Below are positions 8,893 to 17,563 of a stretch of DNA of 64,000 bases, in pieces. Both the position numbers and the translations under genes were made by a program. Source of the DNA: Polyangium mundeleinium (lineage in GTDB: Bacteria > Myxococcota_A > Polyangia > Polyangiales > Polyangiaceae); assembly GCF_028369105.1 (NCBI RefSeq), contig NZ_JAQNDO010000001.1, forward strand, positions 6,914,501 through 6,978,500, written 5' to 3'. Under the pieces are notes generated by a model. That model was not told the DNA's origin. It made no database searches and saw only the letters and a list, made by a program, of their open reading frames with translations. The first letter of the stretch is position 1. Each line of letters begins with the position of its first letter.

Positions 8893-9030
8893 GGCTGTGT
8901 TCCACAGCGTAGCGCCGGGGTTTCACCCCGGACCCGACGAGGGGCTGTCCGCCCCTTGACCCGGACCAGGGCCAGCCCTGGACCTCTTTTGCATCGACCG
9001 CGATGCGGTCGATGCAAAAGAGGTGGGGAA
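8893..9030. repeat. Hairpin-chain repeat, variant short copy A
   Basis: Starts with the small hairpin GCTGTG-ttc-CACAGC just after the stop codon, then the family's opening module (CCGGGG-tttca-CCCCGG, about 8915-8932, and a GGGGC/GCCCC stem). In place of the usual pair of AACTGCGC palindromes it has one perfect stem with 20-bp arms: 8982-9001 pairs with 9005-9024 around the loop GAT. Lies in the convergent gap between the genes ending at 8892 and 9163, next to the 128-bp element. No coding potential is convincing. Confidence 0.8.
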
Positions 9031-9037
9031 CGCCCTC

Positions 9038-9165
9038 TAGCAGCCTGTGGAATGATCGTCGCGAGCGCCCCGAAGCTAGGGCGACGGAGCGAGGAATCCT
9101 GAAGGATTTCGAGCGATGTCGACCGACGATTCGGGGCGCGCAGCAGATAAGTCCACAGGCTGCTA
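9038..9165 (+). mobile_element. 128-bp MITE-like element, copy 1
   Basis: Non-coding element with perfect 14-bp terminal inverted repeats TAGCAGCCTGTGGA ... TCCACAGGCTGCTA. Inner inverted pairs (GCGCCCCGAA with TTCGGGGCGC, and AATCCT-ga-AGGATT in the centre) allow it to fold nearly end to end. A second copy in reverse orientation at 49162-49289 has the same length and, by my alignment, differs at 2 positions. CTAG is present at both ends (9037-9040 and 9163-9166). The last three bases, read on the minus strand, are the TAG stop codon of the zinc-ribbon gene. No transposase is present in the window. Confidence 0.8.
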
Positions 9166-9582
9166 GGCGCCGAGGGAGCGGAGTGCGTGGAGCATGCGCC
9201 GGAAGAGGCCCTCTTCCCGCGTGGGGGGCGAGGTGTCTTCGATGGGGCCGAGGGCCACGACCTCGGCGAGCGTCGTCGAGGGGATGAGGACGCCCGCGCA
9301 GCCGGGGCACCGCAGGACCTCGGGGCCGTGGCCGCGCAGGTGCTCGGGCGCGAGGGTGTCGCGGCAACGCGGGCAGGCGCGAACGCCGGGGCGCGTCTGC
9401 GGGACCGCCGGGCGGACCTCGACGGCAGCGGCGACGCTGGAGACGTCGCCGTCGAACCAGTCGATCCACACGGCGTGGCAGTCGGCGCAGACGTCGACCA
9501 CGGCGCCGGGGGTCGGTCGCTCCTGGAGCAGGCCCGCGCAGAGCGGGCACTGCGGGGAGGCGAGGCGGTATTGCTCGCTCAT
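9163..9582 (-). CDS. Double zinc-ribbon (zf-TFIIB-like) protein
   Basis: 139-aa protein with two zinc-ribbon units: CPLC...CADCHAVWIDWFD (residues about 11-43) and CPRCRDTL...CPGCAGVLIP (about 68-104). The spacing CxxC-x(18-20)-CxxC followed by an aromatic/acid segment is the zf-TFIIB pattern. A nucleic-acid or protein-binding role is possible, but the partner is unknown. The start codon overlaps the malQ stop as ATGA (9579-9582), so translation is probably coupled, and this is the last gene of the lipoprotein-lipoprotein-malQ operon. Its TAG stop lies inside the end of the 128-bp element, so the present C terminus (HALRSLGA) may have been set by the insertion. Confidence 0.8.
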   Translation of the reverse strand: MSEQYRLASPQCPLCAGLLQERPTPGAVVDVCADCHAVWIDWFDGDVSSVAAAVEVRPAVPQTRPGVRACPRCRDTLAPEHLRGHGPEVLRCPGCAGVLIPSTTLAEVVALGPIEDTSPPTREEGLFRRMLHALRSLGA

Positions 9583-11105
9583 CGCGCGGCTCCGGTGGAT
9601 GCGGGCGCGGCGAGGCGTCCGTAGAGATCGGCGAGCTCGCGCAGGCGCATGGCCATCTCGCGGCGGAAGACGTCGCCGTGCAGCAGGAAGCGCCAGTTGT
9701 CGCGGGTCGTGGCGGGGTTGTTCATGCGCGCCTCGCTGCCGCGCGAGAGCACGTCCTGCATGGGGATGATCGCGGTGTTCGCGGTGGAGGCGAACGCCGC
9801 GAGGATGAAGTCCCAGGCGATGTCTTGACCGCTCACGCGGAGGTAACGCTGCACGTGGTGGCGCACGTGCGGCGCGGCCGCATGCCAGAAGCCCACGGTG
9901 GTGTCGTTGTCGTGGGTGCCCGGGTAGACGACGTTGTCCGGCTCGTGGTTGTGGGGCAGGTGCGTGTTGTCCGCGTCGCCGCCGAACGCGAACTGCAGGA
10001 CGCGCATGCCGGGCAGGCCCGCGGCGCGGCGCAGCTCGTGGACGGCCTCGTCGATCATGCCGAGATCCTCGGCGACGAGCGGCATCTTGCCGTGACGCTC
10101 GAGCGCCTGGAAAAACGCGAGCCCGGGGCCCTTCACCCACCGGCCGCTGCGCGCGTCGGGGGCGCCGAACGGGATCTCCCAGTACGCGGCAAACGCGCGG
10201 AAGTGATCGATGCGGGCGATGTCCGTGTGCGCGAGGACGCGACGGAGGCGGGCGCGCCACCAGGAGAAGTCGTCCTCGGCCATGCGATCCCAGCGGTAGA
10301 TCGGGTTGCCCCAGAGCTGGCCGGTCTCGCTGAAGTAGTCCGGCGGCACGCCCGACACGGTCTGCGGCGTGCCGAGCTCGTCGAGGTGGAAGAGGTTTCG
10401 GTGCGCCCAGACGTCGACGCTGTTGCGATCGACGTAGATCGGCAGGTCGCCGACGATCCGCACGCCGCGGCCGTGGGCGTAGGCGCGGAGCTCATTCCAT
10501 TGGTGCTCGAAGAAAAACAGGATGGCGATCTCGCGCTCGATCTCCTTGGCGAACTCGGCGCGTGCCTTCGCGAGCGCCGCGGGCTCGCGGTCGCGCAGGG
10601 CAGGCTCCCAGTCCCACCAGGCCTTGCCGCCGTTCTTGCGCGAGAGGAGCCAGAAGAGCGCGGCGTCCTCCAGCCACGAGGCCTCGGCCTCGCGAAAGGC
10701 GGCGAGCGGCTTGCGCAGCGGGTGCTCGGGGTGCGCGAGGAGGCGCTCGGCGGCGCGATCGAGGCGCGGCTCCTTGAAGGCGCGCACGGCGTCGAAGTCG
10801 ACGAGGCTCGCGGGCGTGAACTCGTGCGCGAGGTCCGAAGCGTCGAGCAGGCCGAGCTCGTGGAGCCGGACGAGGTCGACGAGGAGCGGGTTGCCGGCGA
10901 AGGCGGACCAGCAGACGTAGGGGCAGTTGTTGCTGGTCGGGTTGAGGGGCAGGACCTGCCAGAGGCCGAGCCCGGCCTGGGCCAGCCAGTCGAGGAAGCG
11001 CCGCGCGGAGGCGCCGAGATCCCCCATGCCGTAGGGGCCGGGCAGCGAGGTCGGGTGCAGGAGGATGCCCGCCTCGCGGCGGGGTTTGTCTTGGGCCTGG
11101 GTCAT
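9579..11105 (-). CDS. malQ: 4-alpha-glucanotransferase (amylomaltase, GH77)
   Basis: Cytoplasmic enzyme that transfers maltosyl and longer glucan units between alpha-1,4-glucans in glycogen and maltodextrin metabolism. The product is 508 aa, the usual length of MalQ. GH77 landmarks are visible: the N-terminal HPTSLPGPYGMGDLG, the GDLPIYVDRNSVDVW strand, the nucleophile region ARIDHFRAF (Asp in RIDH), the acid/base region VAEDLG, and the THDNDTTVGFW loop. The start at 11105 (MTQAQDKPRREAGILLHP) matches the family's short N terminus. The gene lies 43 bp after a 1452-aa lipoprotein gene and overlaps the following zinc-ribbon gene by 4 bp, so it is within an operon whose other members have no obvious sugar role. 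Confidence 0.93.
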   Translation of the reverse strand: MTQAQDKPRREAGILLHPTSLPGPYGMGDLGASARRFLDWLAQAGLGLWQVLPLNPTSNNCPYVCWSAFAGNPLLVDLVRLHELGLLDASDLAHEFTPASLVDFDAVRAFKEPRLDRAAERLLAHPEHPLRKPLAAFREAEASWLEDAALFWLLSRKNGGKAWWDWEPALRDREPAALAKARAEFAKEIEREIAILFFFEHQWNELRAYAHGRGVRIVGDLPIYVDRNSVDVWAHRNLFHLDELGTPQTVSGVPPDYFSETGQLWGNPIYRWDRMAEDDFSWWRARLRRVLAHTDIARIDHFRAFAAYWEIPFGAPDARSGRWVKGPGLAFFQALERHGKMPLVAEDLGMIDEAVHELRRAAGLPGMRVLQFAFGGDADNTHLPHNHEPDNVVYPGTHDNDTTVGFWHAAAPHVRHHVQRYLRVSGQDIAWDFILAAFASTANTAIIPMQDVLSRGSEARMNNPATTRDNWRFLLHGDVFRREMAMRLRELADLYGRLAAPASTGAAR

Positions 11106-11148
11106 GCGAGCGTCTCCTCTCGGCGGGCCGAAAAGCGAGCGGACGATA

Positions 11149-14100
11149 TCATCGCCGCGCCTTCTGCGTGATCCTTTGCAGCGCGGCCGAGACCGCCTCG
11201 CGCGCGCGTTTGGCCCGGACCTCGGGATCGGCCTCCGGCTGACGCAGGGCCCGGACCGCCTCGCAGGCGGCCTTGTCGGCGGGCGGGAGCGTGACGCAGA
11301 AGAGATCGTACGAGCGCGAAGCAGGCTCGGCGAGGGTGGGCTCCTTCGCGAGGATGGCCACGGCGTGCGCGAGGACGAGGGCGAAGAGCGATGCATGCGG
11401 GGTGGTGTCGAGCCATCGCGAGACGAACGTGGGGCTCCTCGCGAGCTTGGCCAGCACATCCCATCGGTCACGGGTGAGGCCGAGTTCGGTCGCGAAGACG
11501 AGCACCGAGAGGTTGCGGCTGCGATCGGCGAGGGCCGTCGTGTCCGCGTCGAGCGCGGCGAGATCGTCGAGCGCGGCGTCGTCGAGGGGAGCGCAGTTGA
11601 CGGCGACGCTGAGCGTGTCGGCCCGCAGGCTCGGGCCGAGGAGCTTCGACCTGCCGATCGAGCGGGCCGCGCTGAGGAGGCTCGGGTTGCAGTGGCTCGG
11701 CTGGCGCTGGCGGGCGAGCAGGAGGGCGGCATCGTAGACACGGCCGGCCGAGGCGAGCTCGAGCGTGGCGCGGGTGAACGCGTCGGGGTCGTAGTTCTTC
11801 TGGTCCATGCCGCCAAGGAACACATCGAGGGCGGGCAGGGGGCCGGCGCACGCCTTGCCCGTGTCGCCCCGCCGGATCCGCGGGAGCTTGCGGAGCGCGC
11901 CGCCCGCGCGGAGCGAGAGGGCGAGGGCGTAGGCGTCACACGCGGGCGCCTCGTAGCCGCCGAGCTCGACCTTGTCCTCGGTGCAGGCGAGGGGCTCGCC
12001 GAGCACGGCGAGGGCACGCGCGGCACGATCGAGCAGGGGTTTTGCGGTGGGCATGCCGGCGAAGGCGACGGGCGTCGTGGAGAGGATTTCCCGCAGCGCG
12101 GCGTCGTCGGTGTCCTCGGCGAGCGTGGCGCGGACGAGCGACCAGAGATCACCGGCGAGCAAGGGCATGCCGGCGTCGGCGGCGAGGACGGCCGTGACGG
12201 CGAGGACGGCGCGCGCGTCGGCGGCGAGGGTCTTCGGATCGGCCGGGCCGAGCGATCGGCCACCGAGGCGCGCGCCGAAGATCGCGGCGTCGATCGCGCG
12301 GGACGCGGCGGAGGCGCCGCGCTCGGCGTCGCCGTCGAGGAAGTGGTAGGCGGCGGCGACGGCGGCGGCGTGCACGTAGTACCGCGCGGCCTCGGTGTCG
12401 CGCTCGGGGCCGGCGATCGGCGCGAGGCGCGCGGTGAACGAGCCCTCGGGCTTGCCGGGCGAGCGCACGCCGAGGCCCATCTGGAACGTGGAAGAACCTT
12501 CGAGCAGGCCCGCGCCGAAGGAGACGTCGAAGCTCACGTTGAAGACCTTGGAGACGGTCTTCTCGTCGTAGCGGTACGACATGCGGGGCATCACGAGGCC
12601 GCTCGACTCGGCCTTCGCGAGGAACGCGTCGAGTTTTTCGCGCGCCTTCGCGCGGTCGCCCGTGTTCGCGAGCTGCATGGCCTCCATCACGGAGACCACG
12701 GCGTCCGCGGCCCCGGGGTCCTCGCAGGCGCGCGTGACGGCGCCGCGCATGCCCTCGGCATACTCGCTCGGCCGCGGCGGCTCTCCGTGCCGCGCCCGGA
12801 AGACCTCACGCGCGAAACGCAGGGCCCAGCCGAGCTCGGAGGCGCCGCTCGATGCCGCGGCGATGGCCGCGTCGGGCGGCGGCTTGTCCGTGGCGATCGA
12901 GACGAGCACACCGCCGAGCAGGCAAAAATCGGCCTGATCCTGCTTGCCCTGGGCCCGCAAGGTGCCGGAGAGCGAGACGAGGAGCGCGTCGAGCCCGCCT
13001 TGCGTGGTCTCCACCGCGGCAGCGCGGGCGAGCGCGTCGAGCAGCCCCACCGGCGTGCCTGCGCCTTCCTCGCGGAAGATCGCGGCAAGCGCGCTGAGCA
13101 AGCTCTTCACGCGGGTCGCGTCGATCGACGAGCCTTTGGGCTCGGCGAGGTACGTCCGCACGAGGCCGTAGATCGACGTGATCGCGTCGGCGAACGCGCG
13201 CTCCTCCCACGCGGCGAGCCCGGCCGAAAAGGCGCGGTCGGCATCCGCCGCCGGGATCACGAAGGTGAAAGGCGCGGCCTTGTTCTTCCGCGGCGACGCG
13301 ACGTCGATCGCATCCGACAGGATCGTCACGACGAAGCGCGCGCGGCGGATCGTCGCGCCGTCGCCCTTGGCGTACGAGGGGCTCGCGAGGATCCGCCTCC
13401 GCACGTCGCCGATCCGCGCGAGGACGCGGCGCGTCGCGGGGCTCGGCCCGCCCTTCGCACCGCCGCACTTCGGCTCGGCTCCGGCAGGCTTGTCGAGGAG
13501 GATCGTTGCGAGCGCGGTGATCGTTTGATCCCCAAGGGTCACCACGTCGTCGAGCAGGCCCGCGGGCATCGGCTCGGCGCCGTCGCCGAGGCCGGCCAGG
13601 CTCTCGCGCAGAGCGTCCCGCGCGGCCTTGCGATCGGCGGGGAAGCGGGCCGGCTCGGCGGCGTCGGGGTCGAGCTTGCCGGCGCTGCCGAGCGCGAGGT
13701 AGCGGGCCACGCTGGCGGCGAGGCGCGCGAGCGGGCGCCGCGCGACGGACGGATCGGCGAGGGCCTGCCCGATCCGTGCCGCGGCTGCGTCGAGATCGGG
13801 TCGTTCACCGAGGAGCATGCGCACGAGCACGTCGGCGGTGAAGAGCCCGGCCACGCCCCAGCCGCTCTGGCGGGCGAGATCCCCGTCGAGCTTCTTGCGG
13901 AACGCGCCAACAAGGCCCGTGTAAAACGCGCTCTGGATGGCCGCGGGATACGCCGTCGCAGCCAGCGCGCCGGTGAAGGCAGCCTCGAAGACCTCGGAGG
14001 CGTCCTTCGCGCGCGCGAGCCGATCCTCGATCGTTCGCCGCAACAGATCCACGAGCGCGTCACGCAGCGTCGCGTCCGAGACGAGGCCAGGGGCATACGC

Positions 14101-15507
14101 GAGCGTGACCACGCTCATCGAGCGCATGCGATCGGGGTGGGCCTGGTGAAGCTGCGACAGCGCAGCGAGGTGCGCGGAGACGAGCGTCGAGGCACGCCGA
14201 TACGTGGGTGTTTGCGCGAGCGAAATCCCCGAGAGCTCGCCGCGCTGCTGCGTCAGCGCAAAGGCGTGGGTCCAGGTCGTGCGGGCCTCGTCCACCGTGC
14301 GCACGAACGCGTCGTACCGGGGCAACCACTCCGCGAGCGGCAGGAGGTTGTTCCGGGTCGTGTCGAGCGAAAGCGAGGGCGTGAGTGCGCGGCCCATCGT
14401 GTACGCGAAGGCCAGATCGTCGGGCCCCTGGAAGCTCGGCGGTGGCACGGCGACGCACGCCTCCTGCGGGCCGAAGAGCGCGCGGATCCCCTCGCGTTTG
14501 CCTTCCGGTACGGCCGCGAGGATGGCCTCGCCGACGACCTTCCAGGTCGCGCCGTCGTCCTCCGCGGCGCGGACGCGCAAGAGGTGGCCGTACGGCGTGC
14601 CATCGCGCAACGTGTCCGGCCCGGGGGGGCCACTCGAACGAGCGTGCGGGTACGGCGAGATCCATTCGCCCGCCGGAGGTTCGAGCGCGATGCCGGCGCT
14701 CTCCAGCAGCGTGAGCAAGTACCTCCCGCGGAGCACGGGCTCGGCTTCCTCGGAAGGGTGCGAGGCCTTCCGCTCGCTCGCGGCGCTGCGTCGATCGAGC
14801 AGCGTGGAAAGGCGTTCGGCCTCGCCGGCCGCGTCGACGTAACGGAAGCTGGCGGCGTGCTCGGCGGCGTGCCGGACCACCTGCGCGATCTCCAGATCGA
14901 GATCGAGGATCCCCTCGGGATCACGCGAAAAGATGTCCTGCACGACGGGCGGTAGGCCGGCCATGAACGGGCGAAGCGGATCGTTCGGGAAGATCTCCGT
15001 CAACGTCTTCGCGTCGGCCGTTACGCGCGCGATCGTCTCCCAGCCGAGCGACGCTCCCATCGCGGCAAGCAGCGCGGACGCGTCGATCGACGCCGGCCGG
15101 GGCAGCGGCCCGGTCCGGATCTCCACGGCACCTTTCCGCGCGGAGACCCGTGGTGAAGGCGTGTCGTTGCCGAGCTGCTCGCGCAAGACAACCGACTTCG
15201 CGCCGCGCGCCTTCGGCTCGGACTTCGCGTCACGCCAGAGCGAGGCCCACCGATCGGCGGCATCGCGCTCGGCCCGCGCCGCGACGTACGCGTCGAGCAG
15301 CGCCGTCGGATCCCGCTCTTCCCGCGCGGCCGCGGCGATCGCGCCCTCACACGTGGCAAGCGCGGCCTTGTCGCAGCGGAGGTCCGACGTGGCCCTCGTC
15401 TTGGGTGGAGGCGGCGCGACGCAGCTCCCGGCGGCCAGGATCAAGGCCGTCGCAGAGACGACCGCGCGCATGGCTCGTTTCCCGCGGTCCTCGCGTCGCG
15501 CCTGCAT
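11149..15507 (-). CDS. Giant (1452 aa) Ala-rich lipoprotein of unknown function
   Basis: Very large envelope protein. The ATG at 15507 is preceded by GGAGG six bases upstream and overlaps the stop of the previous gene (TGATG), which favours it over the ATG at 15471. Either start leads to a signal with lipobox AGSC near residue 28. The mature protein is strongly alpha-helical, Ala/Leu/Arg/Asp-rich and without long low-complexity stretches; I see a helical-repeat rhythm but no catalytic motif. Around residues 970-1010 there is a short beta segment (VSFDVSFGAGLLEGSSTFQMGLGVRSP region). The C-terminal third gains cysteines. It probably acts with the small lipoprotein encoded immediately upstream, with which it appears translationally coupled. 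No family is recognised. Confidence 0.8.
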   Translation of the reverse strand: MQARREDRGKRAMRAVVSATALILAAGSCVAPPPPKTRATSDLRCDKAALATCEGAIAAAAREERDPTALLDAYVAARAERDAADRWASLWRDAKSEPKARGAKSVVLREQLGNDTPSPRVSARKGAVEIRTGPLPRPASIDASALLAAMGASLGWETIARVTADAKTLTEIFPNDPLRPFMAGLPPVVQDIFSRDPEGILDLDLEIAQVVRHAAEHAASFRYVDAAGEAERLSTLLDRRSAASERKASHPSEEAEPVLRGRYLLTLLESAGIALEPPAGEWISPYPHARSSGPPGPDTLRDGTPYGHLLRVRAAEDDGATWKVVGEAILAAVPEGKREGIRALFGPQEACVAVPPPSFQGPDDLAFAYTMGRALTPSLSLDTTRNNLLPLAEWLPRYDAFVRTVDEARTTWTHAFALTQQRGELSGISLAQTPTYRRASTLVSAHLAALSQLHQAHPDRMRSMSVVTLAYAPGLVSDATLRDALVDLLRRTIEDRLARAKDASEVFEAAFTGALAATAYPAAIQSAFYTGLVGAFRKKLDGDLARQSGWGVAGLFTADVLVRMLLGERPDLDAAAARIGQALADPSVARRPLARLAASVARYLALGSAGKLDPDAAEPARFPADRKAARDALRESLAGLGDGAEPMPAGLLDDVVTLGDQTITALATILLDKPAGAEPKCGGAKGGPSPATRRVLARIGDVRRRILASPSYAKGDGATIRRARFVVTILSDAIDVASPRKNKAAPFTFVIPAADADRAFSAGLAAWEERAFADAITSIYGLVRTYLAEPKGSSIDATRVKSLLSALAAIFREEGAGTPVGLLDALARAAAVETTQGGLDALLVSLSGTLRAQGKQDQADFCLLGGVLVSIATDKPPPDAAIAAASSGASELGWALRFAREVFRARHGEPPRPSEYAEGMRGAVTRACEDPGAADAVVSVMEAMQLANTGDRAKAREKLDAFLAKAESSGLVMPRMSYRYDEKTVSKVFNVSFDVSFGAGLLEGSSTFQMGLGVRSPGKPEGSFTARLAPIAGPERDTEAARYYVHAAAVAAAYHFLDGDAERGASAASRAIDAAIFGARLGGRSLGPADPKTLAADARAVLAVTAVLAADAGMPLLAGDLWSLVRATLAEDTDDAALREILSTTPVAFAGMPTAKPLLDRAARALAVLGEPLACTEDKVELGGYEAPACDAYALALSLRAGGALRKLPRIRRGDTGKACAGPLPALDVFLGGMDQKNYDPDAFTRATLELASAGRVYDAALLLARQRQPSHCNPSLLSAARSIGRSKLLGPSLRADTLSVAVNCAPLDDAALDDLAALDADTTALADRSRNLSVLVFATELGLTRDRWDVLAKLARSPTFVSRWLDTTPHASLFALVLAHAVAILAKEPTLAEPASRSYDLFCVTLPPADKAACEAVRALRQPEADPEVRAKRAREAVSAALQRITQKARR

Positions 15508-16010
15508 CACGCACCTCCGCCCTTGTCGCACGACACCGCAGTCGTGATCGTCCGTGTCGCGCGGAGCACGCTCCCTTCACCGGCAGCGAGCGGCGCGCCC
15601 TCGTCGTCCACGACGACGATCTCCACGTCGAACGTGTCGTACCGATTCGCCACGCCGATCATCGGGAACTCCACGACCGTCCCGGAGCCACGGTTCACCA
15701 CCTTGCCGTTTGCCGAGAGCTCGAGGTGCCCGCACGTCTTCGTATCGCCGCAGTACCCAGGCGGCCGCAGCAAGAGCGCTTTGACGTCGAGCACGAAGGG
15801 AATCCGAACGTCCAGCACCTCGCCGATCGAAACGCAGGCGCCTTCCGCGGGGCTCTTGATGGAGATCGTGGGCGGGTCGGTCGCGGTCGTCTCCGTGGTG
15901 GTGTCGTCGCTCTCGTCGCTGCAGCCGGCGAGCAGGGCCGCGCAGAGGACGAGCGAACGCCCCGAAGCGCGCATGCAGCGCGCGAAGAAAGCTTGGGGGA
16001 AGCGTGTCAT
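15507..16010 (-). CDS. Small lipoprotein, coupled to the 1452-aa lipoprotein gene
   Basis: 167-aa lipoprotein; signal ends LLAGC (Cys30 from the start at 16010, or Cys18 if the ATG at 15974 is used). A Thr/Asp-rich linker follows. The mature domain (about 50-160) has beta-sandwich character: TISIKSPAEGACVSIGEVLDV, LLLRPPGYCGDTKTCGHLEL, VVEFPMIGVANRYDTFDVEI. The start of this domain resembles Ig-like or 'SPAEG' adhesion modules, and Cys residues are spaced for disulfides. Its TGA overlaps the ATG of the giant lipoprotein gene by one base, so the two proteins are probably made in step and may form a complex. Function is unknown. Confidence 0.75.
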   Translation of the reverse strand: MTRFPQAFFARCMRASGRSLVLCAALLAGCSDESDDTTTETTATDPPTISIKSPAEGACVSIGEVLDVRIPFVLDVKALLLRPPGYCGDTKTCGHLELSANGKVVNRGSGTVVEFPMIGVANRYDTFDVEIVVVDDEGAPLAAGEGSVLRATRTITTAVSCDKGGGA

Positions 16011-16075
16011 CGCGCCTTTGTAGCCCAGGCCCGAGCAAGATGGGAGGGATGCGAAATCCGGGCTAAGCTCGCCGC

Positions 16076-16399
16076 GTGTCGCGCCAAGAGAGAATCGAGC
16101 AGAAGCTCTCCGAGGCCCTCGCGCCCGTGGTCCTCACGGTCGAGAACGAGAGCAAGAACCACAACGTGCCCGCGGGCTCCGAGACGCACTTCAAGGTGCT
16201 GATCGTGAGCCCCACCTTCGAAGGCCTCGGCACGATCGAGAGGCACCGCAAGGTGCACACGGCCCTCGCCACGGAGCTGCGCTCCGGCCTGCACGCGCTC
16301 ACGATCCGCGCGCTCACGCCCGCGCAGTTCGAGGCCGAGGGCGCCCCAGGTTTCCAGTCGCCACCCTGCCTCGGCGGCTCGAAGCACGACAAGACGTGA
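16076..16399 (+). CDS. bolA: BolA family protein
   Basis: Small cytoplasmic protein of 107 aa. BolA proteins partner monothiol glutaredoxins in iron-sulfur handling and also act as DNA-binding regulators of stress and cell shape. The whole length aligns with the family: N-terminal RIEQKLSEALAPVVLTVENES, the core HNVPAGSETHFKVLIVSPTF, RHRKVHTALATEL, and the C-terminal SPPCLGG with the conserved Cys. The core His of HFKV and the later HALTIRALT strand are present. GTG at 16076 is the start because it begins the helix at the right place. The phosphoesterase gene begins 7 bp downstream, so they probably form a short operon; no glutaredoxin gene is nearby. Confidence 0.93.
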   Translation: MSRQERIEQKLSEALAPVVLTVENESKNHNVPAGSETHFKVLIVSPTFEGLGTIERHRKVHTALATELRSGLHALTIRALTPAQFEAEGAPGFQSPPCLGGSKHDKT

Positions 16400-16406
16400 G
16401 TTCGGC

Positions 16407-17216
16407 ATGCTCACGCTCGGCCTGATCACCGATCTCCACTTCGGCCCCGAAGCTGGATTCGCGGGCAAGTTGCGCAAGCTCACCCGCAGCGCGCCCGGCC
16501 TCGCCAAGGCCTTCGTCGCCCGCATGAACGAAGTCGTCCACCCCGACCTCGTCGTGAACCTCGGCGACGACATCGAAGACGAGGCCCACGACGCCGACCT
16601 CGCCCGCTACGCCGCCTGCGTAAATCTGCTCCGCGGCGCGCGCGCCGAGCTCGTGAACGTCGCAGGCAACCACGACACCGCGCACCTCGCGCCATCGGAG
16701 CTCCTCTCCGTCTGGCAGCGCCCCGATCTCGATCGGCTCTACCACGCGTTCGATCGCGGCGGCTTCCACTTCGTCGTGCTCCACACGCGCGAGCGCAAGG
16801 ATCAAGACGTCACCGTGGGCGAGGAGCAACTCCGCTGGCTACGCGAGGATCTCGCCGCCACACGCGCGCCGACGGTGGTCCTCATGCACCACAGCGCAGC
16901 CGATCAGGATCTCCGCGGCAACCGCTGGTTCGAGGGCTCGCCGCACATCTGTCTCGTCGAGGAGCGGCGCGCGCTCCGGACCATCCTGCGCGAGAGCGGC
17001 GTCGTGCGCGCCGTCTTCAACGGGCACCTGCACTGGAACCACCTCGACGTGGTCGACGGCATCCCATTCATCACGCTGCAAAGCCTCATCGAAAACCTCG
17101 ACGACGACGCCCCCGGCCGCCCCGCCGCCGCACACGCCGTCGTGCACCTCGAACCAAACCGCGTCGTCGTGAAGGTCGAAGGCGCAGAGCGCGCGACGTA
17201 TCAGTTCGAGGCGTGA
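16407..17216 (+). CDS. Calcineurin-like metallophosphoesterase
   Basis: 269-aa cytoplasmic phosphoesterase with the full metal-site set of the family: DLHF (Asp9, His11), NLGDDIED, VAGNHDTAHL, a later MHHSA (His about 157) and NGHLHWNH near residue 210. It therefore should be an active two-metal hydrolase, possibly on nucleotides or phosphodiesters (CpdA/Icc-like), but the substrate cannot be told. The start at 16407 is close to the family's first beta strand (MLTLGLITDLHF). It follows bolA by 7 bp. The 3' end runs straight into a hairpin-chain repeat whose first stem begins about 10 bases after the stop. Confidence 0.88.
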   Translation: MLTLGLITDLHFGPEAGFAGKLRKLTRSAPGLAKAFVARMNEVVHPDLVVNLGDDIEDEAHDADLARYAACVNLLRGARAELVNVAGNHDTAHLAPSELLSVWQRPDLDRLYHAFDRGGFHFVVLHTRERKDQDVTVGEEQLRWLREDLAATRAPTVVLMHHSAADQDLRGNRWFEGSPHICLVEERRALRTILRESGVVRAVFNGHLHWNHLDVVDGIPFITLQSLIENLDDDAPGRPAAAHAVVHLEPNRVVVKVEGAERATYQFEA

Positions 17217-17563
17217 AGCGTAGCGCCGGGGTTTCACCCCGGACCCGACCAGGGGTTGTCCACCCCTGGACCCGGACCAGCGCAAGCGCTGGACGCGGGG
17301 TCGATGAACTGCGCGATGCGCAGTTCATCGAACAGCCGCTGGCAAGACTGGCGACGACCCTGCCAACCAAGGCCGCAGCGCTGCAGGTTCAACCGGCAAC
17401 GTTTGCGTCGCCAGGTGGAGACACACCTGCATGGTCTTGCCACCGGCCCGGTGGAAGAACTGCGCTCCGCGCAGTTCTTCCACCTTCGGTCCAGGCCGTG
17501 CCTGGTCCGGGGTGAAGGGGGCGGACAGCCCCCTTCCGGGGTGCGGGGCAGAGCCTCGCGCGC
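17217..17563 (+). repeat. Hairpin-chain repeat, full copy B
   Basis: Fills the whole 347-bp gap between two convergent genes. Successive stems: CCGGGG/CCCCGG (17226-17242), CAGGGGT/ACCCCTG (17250-17268), CCAGCGC/GCGCTGG (17277-17292), palindrome M1 with 14-bp arms TCGATGAACTGCGC around loop GAT (17301-17331), a conserved spacer, palindrome M2 with 15-bp arms GTGGAAGAACTGCGC around loop TCC (17451-17483), then a CCAGGCC/GGCCTGG-type stem and GGGGGC/GCCCCC. Short open frames here are by-products of the repeat. Confidence 0.9.

Noticed and set aside
17213-17515. Open frames inside hairpin repeat copies (also at 35344-35631, 37517-38217, 62792-63560)
   Set aside because: They read through palindromes and recur in several frames, giving the same Arg/Ser-rich peptides; no RBS or family.
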